Below are positions 54,105 to 64,000 of a stretch of DNA of 64,000 nt, piece by piece. The notes below the pieces were generated by a model that was not told the DNA's origin, ran no database searches, and saw only the letters and a list, made by a program, of their open reading frames with translations. The stretch comes from Notamacropus eugenii (lineage: Eukaryota; Chordata; Mammalia; Diprotodontia; Macropodidae). Made by a program: the position numbers and the translations under genes. The stretch is from contig NC_092876.1 of the NCBI RefSeq assembly GCF_028372415.1, positions 62,772,885 to 62,836,884 of the forward strand, given 5' to 3'. Position 1 is the stretch's first letter. Every line of letters starts with the position of its first letter.

Positions 54105-54710
54105 GTGGCTTAGGGGATAGAGGCCCAGCCTTGAAACCAAGACCTGTGTTCAAATCCTCCCTGGGACACATGGTGGCTACACTGGTCAAGTCACCTAACC
54201 TCTGGGTGCTCCTGATAACTCTTTAAAGCTTCAAGTTAAGGATGAGGTGCTAATCACTATGCATGAAGGGTTTTTTCCATACTGGGAATTTCTTTCACCT
54301 ATGAAATAAAATATCTAGATCCCCTAAAATGTAACTCATTATGCTAATGAGTTAGATAAGGCATTTAAGGTCTATTAAGGGGGAGTAAGACAATATACAG
54401 TATACAATGCAAATTAGATTGATAGCTTCATAAGAGAATTATAAGGTGCTAAGAAATCAAATAAGAGAAGGCCCACCTCTGGCTAAGGGGATACCTAGCT
54501 CATGATTCTCTTGTGTTTTAAAGTATACAATGCAATTCTAACCCCCACATCCTGTGACCAGTATGGTACAAGGATTATCATCCCCATTGTACAGATGAGG
54601 AAACTGAGGGTGAGAGAAATGAAGGGATTTACCAGCCATACAACTGGGAAGTGGGTGGATATGGGACTCAAAACCAGGTCTTTGGATCCTGAGACACTGC
54701 AGCTTCTTGG
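54105..54710. mobile_element. MIRs at 54105-54255 (+) and 54515-54710 (-) flanking an AT-rich unique patch
   Basis: Sense: gtgttcaaatcctccctggg, caagtcacctaacctctggg. Antisense: gtacagatgaggaaactgag. Confidence 0.65.
54256..54500. promoter_or_regulatory. AT-rich unique patch with a perfect homeodomain-type palindrome
   Basis: TAACTCATTA-TGC-TAATGAGTTA at 54332-54354 is a perfect 10-bp inverted repeat around a 3-bp spacer, giving ATTA-N3-TAAT. Nearby are ctaatcactatgcatg and tgcaaattagattgat. It lies in EPHA8 intron 1. Confidence 0.35.
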
Positions 54711-54714
54711 CTGT

Positions 54715-54900
54715 GGGATGGCTTCCTGGGGTAGGTGGCATTTAAACCAGGACTTGATGGATGGATAGTATATTAAAGGTCAGAGGTTGAGAGAGGGCAT
54801 GCCAGGAGCTGTAACCAGTGAGTGCAAAGATATGTGGTGGGAAAGGGCAGTGAGAAGTCACATCTGGAGGGAGCTTAGTGGATATGAAGGGGCTGTTGTC
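54715..54900 (+). mobile_element. MAR1-like SINE 3' part
   Basis: gtaggtggcatttaaaccag, agagagggcatgccaggagc; similar in type to 29600-29850. Confidence 0.45.
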
Positions 54901-55224
54901 TAAACCAGGGAATATAAACCAATCTGAATATTGGCCTTCCCAAAATGGAAGAAGCAAACTGTGCTGGTGGGGGTGGAGAGGTGCAGGGGAAGGCAATGTA
55001 TTTCAAAATCAGATAGAAAGTACTTTAGGATTATATTATTATTTGGGATTATCCAGGGCTCTGTTAGCCTGGGCATCAGGAACTGATTAAAAATACACTG
55101 AGTTTTCCATATTTGTACCTAGGAGTATTTTTTTGAAGGAGTGGAGTACAGACTTATGATTCTATCTGTGTGGAAAAGTCTTGGTGTGGAAAGTCCCTCC
55201 ACTAATGCTTATCAGCAATTCCTT

Positions 55225-55580
55225 GGTAAATTTGAAGTCTTAGAGAATTGCCTGAGATGGCTTGCTTGGGGTCACCCAGCTAGATGTCAGAGCATGTGTC
55301 CCAGACAGAACTTGAAGCCAGGAATCCCCAAGTTCAAGGCCAGCCAGCTAGCTGCCTCTCATTCAGTAATAATAGCTTCCGATTGTAAGAGTTTAGGAAG
55401 CCTTTGATGTGCTCTATCTTGCAGTAGTCTTCTGAACATTTGTACCTTGGTTTTACAGGAAATGGATTCAAAGGGACTTGTCCTTTAGTCACCCAGCTAA
55501 CAAGGGTCAAAAAGAGAATTCAAACTCAGATCTCTTATGATTATGAGTTCAACACCCTTCCACTTAGACTAGCTGCCCCT
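55225..55580 (-). mobile_element. Two antisense MIRs
   Basis: cttggggtcacccagctaga; ttttacaggaaatggattca and tagtcacccagctaacaagg. Confidence 0.65.
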
Positions 55581-55879
55581 CCAGAGAGATTCCAGTGTGG
55601 GGGGTGAGCAAGGGACTGTGGGAGCAGACTGAGGCTCTGGTCGGGATGAGGAGCTCCAGAATCAGGGAGAGGGTGCCTTTGGAGAGGGGAGAGGGCACCC
55701 GCATCTTCACCTTTTATATGGGATAAGGTTCATGGCAGGACAGAGCGCTTAGTATTCAGTTTAGAGAAAGAAAAGAAGAAGGAGGGAGATTCAGGGGCAC
55801 ATTTAGTCAGAGTGGCCAGTTATGAGAACAGAATGGTTTCTTTAAGTGCCCTTCTCTATCAAATAAGGGCCTTGCAAGA

Positions 55880-56330
55880 GATGATTTCTAAGGGCCCTTC
55901 CAGCTCCAAAATTCAGTGTTCTAAGATCCCAGTCAACTCTTAACATTCTTGGTTCTGAAATCTCTTCCAATTCTATATCTGATACTCAAAGATCCCTCCT
56001 GGTTCTCACATTCTGTGTTCTAAGCGCCCTACCAGTTCTGACATTCCATGTTCTAATGTCACTCTGACATCCTATATTTTAAAGTCTCTCCCATATTTGG
56101 CACATTGTGTTCTAAGGGCCCTCCTATGGCTGACATTCTGTTTTGTAAGCGCCCTCTGAGCTCTGACATTCTGTGTTTTAAGGGCTCTCCCAGGTCTGAG
56201 TTTCTGTTCTAAGGGCCCAATCAGCTCTGATAGTCAATGCTCTAAGATCCCTCCCAAATATGACATTCTCTCTCTCAAGAGCCCCTCTGACTCTGGCAAT
56301 CTACCCCCTCAGGTCCATCCTAACCAACTC
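55880..56330 (+). repeat. MIR-tail minisatellite in EPHA8 intron 1
   Basis: Preceded by MIR-like tctaagggcccttccagctc. About 13 diverged units with period about 31-36 bp (tgacattctgtgttttaagg, gctctcccaggtctgag and variants). Confidence 0.8.
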
Positions 56331-56334
56331 TATT

Positions 56335-57150
56335 TGCAGAATCTCAGAATTGGAAGGGATGACAGAGACCAATCTAATCCATACCATATCTAAATAGGAA
56401 TCCTATCTTTATCATCAGGACAAGTGGACACCCATCTTCTGCTTGAAGACTCCTAATGATAGGGACCTCACTACCTGCTGAGCTGGCCCACGTCACTGTT
56501 GGACAGCTCTAATTGCTAGCCAGGCTTATCCTACTCTGACTGGAATCAGCCTCTCCCTCTGTCACCTCTCCCTTCTAGTGCTACCCTCTAGGGCCAAGCA
56601 GAGCATGGCTAATCCCTCTCCCTCATGACAGCCCTTCAGATACTTGAAGTCAGCTATCATGTTCCCTGATAAGTTGTTTTTTATCCAGGTTAAACATCCC
56701 TGACTCCCTAGACCAGTTCTTGTGAGGCATGATCTCTAAGTCTCTTACGAGGGGTCCAGCTTATCGATGTCCTTCATAAAATGGGCTGCTCAGATCTGGA
56801 CACAGTGCTCCAGTGGTGGCTTGCCCAGGCATAAAAACAGCAAGGCTGTCTCCTATCTCATTGTGGAATTCATTTTTCATTTGTTTTTGTTTGTTTTAAG
56901 GTCATTCAGTTGACCCACATTCAACTTGCAGTTCACTAAGGCTGGTAGATCTTTGTCATAGTATTTCTTGTCTAAAGCCCCTCGAACCATACCCCACCCC
57001 TTACACGTGTGGCTGATTCTTTTTAAAACCCACGTGTACAGCTTCACATTTATCCCTATTAAATTTCATCTTATTAGATTCAGATTGTCCTTCTAGCCTG
57101 TTGAAATCTTTTTGGATTCTGATTCTGTCATCCAAGTGGTGCTTAGTATT
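56335..57150 (-). mobile_element. CR1/L3 LINE with RT C-terminal fragment, antisense in EPHA8 intron 1
   Basis: On the minus strand, about 57150-57001 encodes DFNRLEGQSES then NKMKFNRDKCEAVHVG. This is the CR1/L3/L2-type motif following the RT palm (compare DLDRLEEWA and MKFNKDKCKVLHLG). Downstream on that strand come aaggacatcgataagctgga, gggatgtttaacctggataa and tcaagtatctgaagggctgt. Stops and shifts break the frame. Confidence 0.75.
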
Positions 57151-57510
57151 CAAGGGGAGGGGAGGAGGGAGGGAAGTGGAAGGAGAGAGCAGGGGAGAGA
57201 AAGACAAGGGAAGGAAGAGGACAGAGAAGGGGAAGAAAAGGGAGGGGAGTGTGGAGGAGAGAAAGCAGGCCAGCAGGGAAGGGAGAAAAGCAGAATCGTG
57301 GGTGGTGAGAAAGATGGAATTGAAGAGGAGAGAGGAAGCAAAACCAGGAGAGGGGAGGGGAGAGCTAAGAAAGGCCACTAGAGAGAAGGTCAATTAAAGG
57401 AGGGGAGATGGAAGGGATGAGAAGAGAAGAGAAGAGAAGAGGGGAGGAGAGGAGAGAGAAAGGAGAAAGGAGGGGGACAGAATGAAGAGAAGGAAAAAGG
57501 AGGAGCATTG
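57150..57510. repeat. Polypurine tract in EPHA8 intron 1
   Basis: Almost pure A/G on the plus strand (ggaggagggagggaagtgga, aagagaagagaagagaagag). It begins at the 5'-most recognisable edge of the CR1/L3 fragment. Confidence 0.85.
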
Positions 57511-57734
57511 GGAGGGGAGCTCCATATTGGTCTGAATATAGGCTGTTCCCAAACATAGGCCCTATCCCTAAGATAAAATTTCTGAAAAGAGGAGAGCAAA
57601 TGAATATATGTGTGTATGCATATATGTATATATGCTATATATAAAGAGAAAGACTGAAAAATAATTACACAAAATAACTGTATATCTTGATAGTTGGATA
57701 GTTGGGGTCAAGGTTACACTTTTGGTACAGAGTT

Positions 57735-57890
57735 ATTCTAGTTAGTCAGCACCTACTATGTGCCAGGCACTGTGCTAAGCCCTGGGGATACAAAGAGGGG
57801 CAAAAGACAATTCCGTTCTCAAGCAGCTCCAGCCTAATGACAGAAACAACACTGAAACAACTGTATACAAAAAGGGCATGTACAGAGTGG
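57735..57890 (+). mobile_element. MAR1-like SINE
   Basis: agcacctactatgtgccagg, gctaagccctggggatacaa, aacaactgtatacaaaaagg. Confidence 0.7.
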
Positions 57891-57909
57891 TTTGGAAGGG
57901 GAGGATCTA

Positions 57910-59150
57910 CCTGAGTAACCTCTCTGGTCCTCACTTTCTCCCTCTGTAAAATGAGGGAGTCGGACTAGGTAGCCCTGAAGATCTTTTCCATCTCTAAATC
58001 CATGATTTATGACTTGTGGCACTTGTAAGAAAATCACGACCCTATTTTCTTGGTGGGGAAAAAAAGAAGATGGTGGATCCCATCGGATCTTCAGTCTCCC
58101 CAAGGAATGCAGGATTTGGGTTTTCAAATTCCATATTTGCCTTCTACTGGCGGTGTGACCTTGGTCAAGTCACTCATTTTTCCAACCCATCATTTGCCTA
58201 ATCTGTAAAATAAGGAGGCTGGACTAGGTGGCCTGTAAGGTTCCTTCCAGGCTTAAATCTAGATCAGATGTTCCCCCATCCCCCACATCCATACTTGGGC
58301 CAGGCAGACAATAGCTAATCAGACCACACTTGTAGGATTCAGTCACAGCTTTGTACAGATTGCCTGGCTGGGTAGCGGTAGGGACAGCCTGTGTTCAGAT
58401 CAGTAGGAGGTTTTTTGTTTTTTTGTTTTTGGCAAGCATCTCCAATGTGTCCAGCTCTGAAGAATACATATTCCCTTTCTTAAAGGACTCCCAGCCTAGG
58501 TGAGTTGGCACAATACTCAGAGCAAGTGGGAGATATTGCTATCATAGACTGGAGTAATTAGTGGAACTTGAGCCAGGTCTTTACAGGAGAAGGATTTGGA
58601 ACAATTAACTAGATGGAAAGGATGAAGGAGGGCATTATCTGTGGAGGCCCCAGCTTGAGCAAAGGTGAAGAGGTTGGAGAGGAGAATAATGGGGAAACCA
58701 ACCAGACAGGAGTCACGGGCAGTTTCTATATCCTAAAAAGAGCAGTTGCTCTAGAATCAAACTTGGTTTCACATATCACCTCTGAGGGTGACTATTACTA
58801 CCCTCCAGTGCCAGCTATAAAACTACCATGGACCTCAGTTTTCTTACCTGTAAAATGGGTAATTTGGACTGTATAGCTTCTGAGGCCCCTTCTAGCTCTC
58901 AGTCTCTGATTCTGGTACCCATTATTGTATAGAAGGCAGCTGAACTTAGAATGGAGAGATCCTGAGTTCAAATCCTGCCCTGTATACTTCCTTAGATGTT
59001 TAATTCTGGGCAAATCACTTAACCTTCTCCAGCCTCAGATTTCTCTTCTAAAAAGAGGGTAATAGCAATAATACCTGTCTTACGGGGAAGTTATGAGGAT
59101 CAGGTGGGATAAGAGGTAAAGTACTTTGCCAGCCTTAAAGCATTGTATAA
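57910..59150 (+). mobile_element. Series of sense MIRs (57910-58012, 58125-58265, 58725-58915, 58916-59150)
   Basis: ctctgtaaaatgagggagtc; gtgtgaccttggtcaagtca; cagttttcttacctgtaaaa; gggcaaatcacttaaccttc with ggataagaggtaaagtactt. Between them, 58400-58720 has a weak MAR1-like piece. Confidence 0.7.
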
Positions 59151-59400
59151 ATAATATATATCATATACCATTTTAAGGCTAATAGGGCAATACATTATAA
59201 TATATAGTAATATACAATGTTATTTTATAATATTTCATTATATGTAACATTATTGTACAATATACAATATGTTATATAATATCATTATGTAATTATAATA
59301 ACTGTCTAATAGCTAGCATTTCTATGATAATATACAATATATTATGTAATAATATAATCATTAGATAGTTATAATAATTGTATAACAGCTAGCATTGATA
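59140..59400. repeat. AT-rich block with an internal about 87-bp duplication
   Basis: taattataataactgtctaa with tagctagcatt (from about 59292) returns as tagttataataattgtataa with cagctagcatt (from about 59378). The rest is ATA/TAT-rich. Confidence 0.75.
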
Positions 59401-60085
59401 CAGTGTTTTAAAGCTGTCAGAATGCTTTATGTATATGGTTAACTCATTTGGTTTTTTAGTGGTAGTAGTAGTATTGGAATTATATGTATCATTATATAAA
59501 ATGATACTTTAGCTCTCTGAAGCTAGATAAATCAATTCATTTCTCCATGCCCCAGTTTCTTCTTGAGTAAAATAATGGATATAACATTTGTACACCTTAC
59601 CTTCAACAGGTTTATCATGAAGAAAGTACTTTATAAATGGCCAAGTCTTATAGAAATAGAAACTATCCCAAAGAAGAGACCCGAGAAGGGACTGCTTCCC
59701 TCTGTGCAGAAGGGAGGGGCTGGGTGTGGGGAACACTGCACGCAATGTCCGACTTTCTCCACATCTTGGTTAGGTGTGCCAACCTGGTGCTGCCCCACCT
59801 CCCTCCCCTTTGGCATTTTTGTTAGAAGTTTAATTTCCATGATTAGTTCGCTCCTGGGAAGGTCCTCTGGAGGGGGAGAGAAGGTAGAAACATTGGGAAA
59901 TGTAGGTGGCATAACAATAGATCCATAAAAATTAATTCTAAAAATGATATGGGGATTCTCATTATGCCGTTGAAGAGATGCTAGGGCCAAGTTTATGAAG
60001 GGTCTTGAAAGGTTTACATTTGATACAATAGACAATCTAAAAATCCCATAATAATTCCAGGGTCTTATTTGTCCCAGTTTTCCCA
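59400..60085. other. Intron 1 stretch, mostly unrecognised
   Basis: A MIR-like trace (ccccagtttcttcttgagta) lies near 59550. A 179-codon minus-strand frame (59631-60170) crosses into the MAR1-like repeat and is not supported. Confidence 0.4.
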
Positions 60086-60119
60086 TTCGTTCATTCATGG
60101 GGTGACAGAATTGAGAGCT

Positions 60120-60360
60120 GGAATGAGGGAAGGAATGAAAAATGAAGAATGAAAAGTATTTATTAAGCACTTGCTATTTGTCAAGCACCAAAATACTTAT
60201 TAAACACTTACTATTTACTAAGCACCAAAATATTAAACACTATTTTCCAAGTGCCAAAGCATCTATTAAGCCCTTACTGTTTGCCAAGCACTGAGGATAC
60301 ACATCCAAATACAAGATAATCTCTGTCCTCAGGGTGCTTACCTTCAAAGAGGGAAATGAC
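60120..60360 (+). mobile_element. MAR1-like SINE with tandemly repeated head
   Basis: Four successive 'attaagc..cttactatttgccaagcac' units begin near 60149, 60187, 60227 and 60265. Only one body (atctctgtcctcagggtgct) follows. Confidence 0.7.
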
Positions 60361-60384
60361 CTGGAATTCTTCTTGGAATTCAAA

Positions 60385-60605
60385 CCAACCAGAGATTCTT
60401 AACCTTTTTAGCATCATCATGGATCCCTCTGGAAGTCCAGTTTGGACCTCTCCTCACAATAATGTTTTTAACTGTATAAAATTCATAGGACTGCAAAGGA
60501 AACTATGTTGAAATAAAGATGTAATTTTCCACCATACAAGTATATCAAATCCCTGAAATTTATCCACAGATCCAAAGGGTCCAAAGACTACATGTTAAAA
60601 ACCAC
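60385..60605. mobile_element. Same DNA-transposon-like repeat, third copy
   Basis: gagattcttaacctttttag, ctcctcacaataatgttttt, tgaaataaagatgtaa and the closing catgttaaaaaccactg. Confidence 0.6.
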
Positions 60606-60740
60606 TGATCTGATCCAATCCTTCCATTTTACAGATGAGAAAAGCAAGACACTGAGAGATTCCCAGACTTAGGGCCACATGGCTAGTTAGTAACATAGCT
60701 GGCATTAAAACCCAAATTCTTTGACTGCAATCCTAGTTCT
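60605..60740 (-). mobile_element. MIR
   Basis: ttttacagatgagaaaagca, cagacttagggccacatggc. Confidence 0.65.
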
Positions 60741-61050
60741 TTTAAAAAAAATGAATATCTTCTATTTTTACATTGTCTTTATTTCCAAATATATTCATCC
60801 CCCATTTCCTCCTCAGATAGCCATCCCTTGCAACATAGAATTAAAGCAAAAGCCAAACTAACCAACACAGTAACTGAATCTGATGGCAAATGCAGTGTTC
60901 TGCATCCATAGGCCTTCACCTCAGCAAAGAAAGGAGGGAGCTTCATTTTCTCATCTCTTATCCAAGACTAAATAAGACTAACAGCATTCAGGTCCATTTG
61001 TTTGTTTTTACCTTCCATTTACGTTGTACCCAGTCGTCTTTCCACTCATT
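60740..61050. repeat. Unclassified interspersed repeat (related copy 22480-22760)
   Basis: cccttgcaacatagaattaa, aaactaaccaacacagtaac, tgttctgcatccataggcct. The 22480 copy keeps aaatcaacaaagcaactatg-like and tgatattccataccctcggt words. Confidence 0.5.
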
Positions 61051-61139
61051 ACATAGCTAACAGCTCTTCAGTGTGTGAGCCTGAGTAAGGCATTTTCTTA
61101 GTGTCCTCATCTGTAAAACAAAATGTTTGGATTAGAGAC

Positions 61140-61560
61140 TCACTAAATTCCCTGCCAGCTCTAATGTTCTATGTTTCAGGATATTTGAATATATCTGAAA
61201 TTCTGTTGTAAAGTCCCACCCAGTTCTGACATTCTGTGTTTTAAAGCCTCCTAACTGACATACTGGGTTCTAAGGGTCCTTTCAATTCAGATATTGTACT
61301 AAAGTTCCTCCCAGCCCCTGACATTCTGTGTTCTAAGGGCCCTCCCAGCTCTGACACCCTGTGTTCTAAGGGCCCTCCTAGTTCTGACATTCTGTGTTTT
61401 AAGGGCCTCCTAACTGACATCCTGGGTTCTAAGGGTCCTCTCAATTCAGACATTGTACTAAAGTTCTTCCCAGCCCTGACATTCTATGTCCCAAGGGCCC
61501 CCTCAGCTCTTACATTCTGTGACCTAAAGGACCCTCCCAGCTCTCCTGTGACAAGCTTCT
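61140..61560 (+). repeat. MIR-tail minisatellite with 158-bp higher-order unit
   Basis: A MIR ends near 61180 and the array follows. ttctgacattctgtgtttta (from 61224) recurs at 61382 with the same neighbours, including the odd variants cctcctaactgacat and attgtactaaagttc. The higher-order offset is therefore 158 bp. Confidence 0.85.
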
Positions 61561-61769
61561 TACCAGCTCTAACAGTACATGCATTATAACCAGTGGAGAC
61601 AAGAGAAAACAGCAGTGCTGGGTTCTACTCTGTAGGTTAAGCAGCATTGGAAGGGAGGTAGAGGCAGAGGAAAAAGAACAGGTCTTTCCCTCCTGATGAC
61701 TCTTGACCCAAGAGCCCCAGGAAAGTATGGTGAAGATAGTAACATCCCTTTTCTCTCTCCTTCCAACTA

Positions 61770-62330
61770 GGGCCTAGCCCCTGGTGTGTGGGGGGGACAC
61801 TGCAATGCGACCTGCTGGCCCCCCCTTTCTTCCTCCCCCACCCATCAGGCTAGCCAGAGAAGAGAGATTGCTAACCCACTGGCTGACCCAGTTTTTCCCA
61901 CACTGGTGGAGAGGGAGGAGGAGGAGTGAGCTTCTCTCTCTGCCTCCTTCAGGAGGCCTGCTGGGGAAGAGGGAGAGAGAAGACAAACCTAAAGGTGGAT
62001 TTTCTTCAGCGTCCTCTACCTTGAGGTCTCTTCTCTCCTGTCTCTTCCTCCTCCTTTCCTGATCCTGCCTGTCCAGCCCCCACCCCCAAGCTGGAGCTTC
62101 TGGGGCCCTCTGAATGGATGGTGAGGCAGGAGTAAAGGGATCAGTAGCGGAGGGAAAACCTGCCTGATGCAATAACCCCTGAACTGAAAAATTTCCCAAG
62201 AATGACTGGTGCCCTCCACGTGGGCACATGCTAATGACATGCAAATGCCCAGAGTGTCCCTGCCCATTTTACACACCTAGAGGCAGACTTCCGAGAAAAT
62301 CCCAGTGCTAATGCCTCTGCCATTTGAAAG
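61770..62330. promoter_or_regulatory. Unique patch in intron 1 with E-box and paired octamer motifs
   Basis: CACGTG at 62217-62222, ATGCTAAT at 62228-62235 and a perfect octamer ATGCAAAT at 62239-62246 lie within 30 bp. The rest is repeat-free and pyrimidine-rich before that. Confidence 0.35.
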
Positions 62331-62569
62331 GTACTGGGCAAAGGTGGACAGAGAATGGTTTGTTGGGGTCCTTGTCTGGTAGAAGCATCAGCCTGGTCAG
62401 ATTCAAGGGAAGGAGGCACATGGAGGTGAGCCTAACTGAGGAACAGAGGTACAAAGGAGGATGCTATGCCTCTAAAGAGAAGCAGACCGACAGATGGTCT
62501 TTCTAGAGGGATTCCAGGCAAAAAGAAAGGAAGGGTGGGGTTAAAATCATAGAGGTAAGGGGACAGAAC

Positions 62570-62925
62570 AACATAGAACGTTAGATTTGAGAGAGCCCTT
62601 AGAACATAGACTGTCAGAGCTGGGAGGGCCCTTAGAACACAGGATGTCAGAGCTGGGAGGGCCCTTAGAACATAGATTGTCAGAGCTGAGAGGATAATTA
62701 GAACATCAGAATTTGAAGGGCCCTCTGAATGTAGAATAGTAGATCAGAGAGGAATCTCAGAATATCAAATGTCAGAGCTAGAAGGGACTTCAGAAGTCAT
62801 CTCATCCAACTTCCTCATTTTCCAGATGAGGAAACAGTGGTCTAGAAAAGGGATCACACAATTAATTAATTGGTCGATCTGGAACTAGAATGCAGGTCTC
62901 CTCGTTCCCCGAATCAAGTCCTCTG
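62570..62925 (-). repeat. Antisense MIR (62800-62925) with tail minisatellite (62570-62800)
   Basis: Units agagctgggagggcccttag with aacatagattgtc repeat about six times upstream of gtcatctcatccaacttcct and agatgaggaaacagtggtct. It is the same structure as the other arrays, in the opposite orientation. Confidence 0.8.
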
Positions 62926-63370
62926 CTCCTTGCCACTCTGTCTCTAGTTGAGAGAGAGAGGAGACTGAGGAGAGCCATCAGGTGACGGGTAATAGGGGGC
63001 TGATCTGGGAAAAGGTTAGCAGCCAGAAAGTGAGTGAACTAAATAAAACCCTACATAAATCACAACCCAGCAGCCCTGCCCTCCTCCTGAGCCATGTAGG
63101 ATGGGAGAAGACCACGCTGCGGCCCACCTTTCTCTCGCTAGACCTAGACACATAGAAACGCTCTCCCAGACATATGGAATCAACTCCCCCAGACTCCAGG
63201 GGATTGAGTATTGCTACAAAAACAACTTCTTTGTAATATCTTCTAATTCACCCTCCACAAAATCAGTGGGGAAAAAAATCCTAGAGTATTACACCAAAAT
63301 GTAAGACCCGGGTTCTAGCCTCATTTGCAGCAGTTCTAGCTGGGTGAGCTAGGGCCAAGTCTCCTAGCCT
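62925..63370. other. Unique intron 1 stretch
   Basis: Nothing recognised. Confidence 0.4.
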
Positions 63371-63925
63371 CCTACAGATTCATAGAATATCAGAGCTGGA
63401 AAGAGTGTTAGAGTCCTTTCATTTTACAAACAAAGAAACTGAGGCCCAAGGAGAAGTGACCCGCTCAAGGCCATGCAGCTAACAAGGGCAGAGTTGGAAT
63501 TCAAACCCAGGCTCTTGGACTCCTTGTGGTTATACCACTGCCCCATGCTGTCGTATTGTACCTTAGTGTCCTCGTCTGTAAAATGGGATGTCACTGAGTG
63601 TATCATGATCTAACCATTCTAATCTTTCATGACCAGTTTCACAGGGTTGCTCTGAGTCCCCAAATTAGATAATCACAATCGCTAGCATTTACATAGTGTT
63701 TTGTTTTGCAAAACACTTTACAACATCACCTCATATGATTCTCACAACAACCCTGGGAGGCAGATGTTATCATTATACCATTTTACAGATGGAGAAACTG
63801 AGGTAGGCAGTGATTAAGTGACTGGCCCAGGGTCCCCTGGCTAGTAACTGTCTGAGGTCAGGTTTGAACTCAGGTCTCCCAGATTCCAAGTCCTGTGCAC
63901 TAATCTGCTGTACTGCCCAGCTGCA
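63370..63925 (-). mobile_element. MIRs near the window end (63370-63545, 63672-63925)
   Basis: acaaagaaactgaggcccaa, aaggccatgcagctaacaag; then ctcacaacaaccctgggagg, gatggagaaactgaggtagg. Confidence 0.8.
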
Positions 63926-64000
63926 TCTTATAAGGATAATAATGAGAGGAAACATGGAAAAAATGCAGTGTTTGGATTCAGAGCACCTGGGTTAAAATTC

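Larger units (their letters stand above)
49417..64000 (+). other. EPHA8: EPHA8 intron 1 (5' part)
   Basis: I found no sequence resembling the expected exon 2 (residues like VNLLDT and GDWGWL) or the ligand-binding-domain exon downstream of the donor. All of the remaining window is therefore read as intron. It holds MIR, L2, CR1/L3 and MAR1-like repeats, minisatellites and several unique patches that may carry regulatory sites. Confidence 0.7.

Noticed and set aside
59631..60170. 179-codon minus-strand frame
   Set aside because: Starts inside the MAR1-like repeat, no motif, no splice or promoter support.
61770..61830. Possible EPHA8 exon 2 (acceptor-like pyrimidine run then 'ctagggcctagcccc')
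   Set aside because: The following codons do not give the expected VNLLDT or GDWGWL residues in any frame.
61774..62244. 156-codon minus-strand frame in intron 1
   Set aside because: Pro/Ser-rich with no domain; overlaps a likely regulatory patch.

Overview
This window looks like nuclear DNA from a marsupial. Three things point there. It is packed with tRNA-derived SINEs ending in the 'aagagtcagacatgactgaa' type tail (WSINE1/WALLSI-like). It carries RTE LINE sequence and RTE-mobilised SINEs. It also holds many MIR, L2, CR1/L3 and MAR1-like elements. There is no prokaryotic gene organisation, and the reading frames are short and mostly chance or transposon-derived. The species cannot be named from the sequence alone.

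One real protein-coding exon is recognisable: at 49329-49416 (+) the signal-peptide exon of an Eph receptor, best matched to EPHA8. It starts with a strong Kozak ATG inside a CpG island (about 48950-49850) and ends in a consensus GT donor in phase 1. No later EPHA8 exon is visible, so 49417-64000 is read as the first part of intron 1 and 1-48950 as upstream intergenic DNA. The promoter is flanked by about 850 bp of GA- and GT-type simple repeats, and a GGCCCC hexanucleotide tract sits just before the ATG.

Layout. 1-9 kb: L2, MIR and L1 remains, with a hAT MITE cleanly inserted in a MIR. 9-18 kb: MIRs, a GT microsatellite, an L1 ORF2 remnant and two unique patches with TGACAG (MEIS/TALE-type) motifs. 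18-21 kb: an RTE LINE fragment and two RTE SINEs. 21.1-21.9 kb: a retrocopy of 7SL RNA followed by a 500 bp polypurine microsatellite. 22-34 kb: L2, MIR, L1 and an LTR-like stretch, plus a unique AT-motif-rich patch (32.7-33.4 kb). 34.4-36 kb: two minisatellites. 38-41 kb: an antisense CR1/L3 fossil punctured by younger elements. 42-48 kb: more nested repeats. 48-50 kb: EPHA8 promoter and exon 1. 50-64 kb: intron 1, with minisatellites, a CR1/L3 reverse-transcriptase fragment and candidate regulatory sites.

The most unusual recurring structure is a family of about 33-bp minisatellites that grow out of the 3' tail of MIR-type SINEs at four separate places, two of them with a higher-order period near 160 bp. 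No new multi-gene system is present. Repeat family names are recognition by eye, not database results, and repeat ends are approximate.
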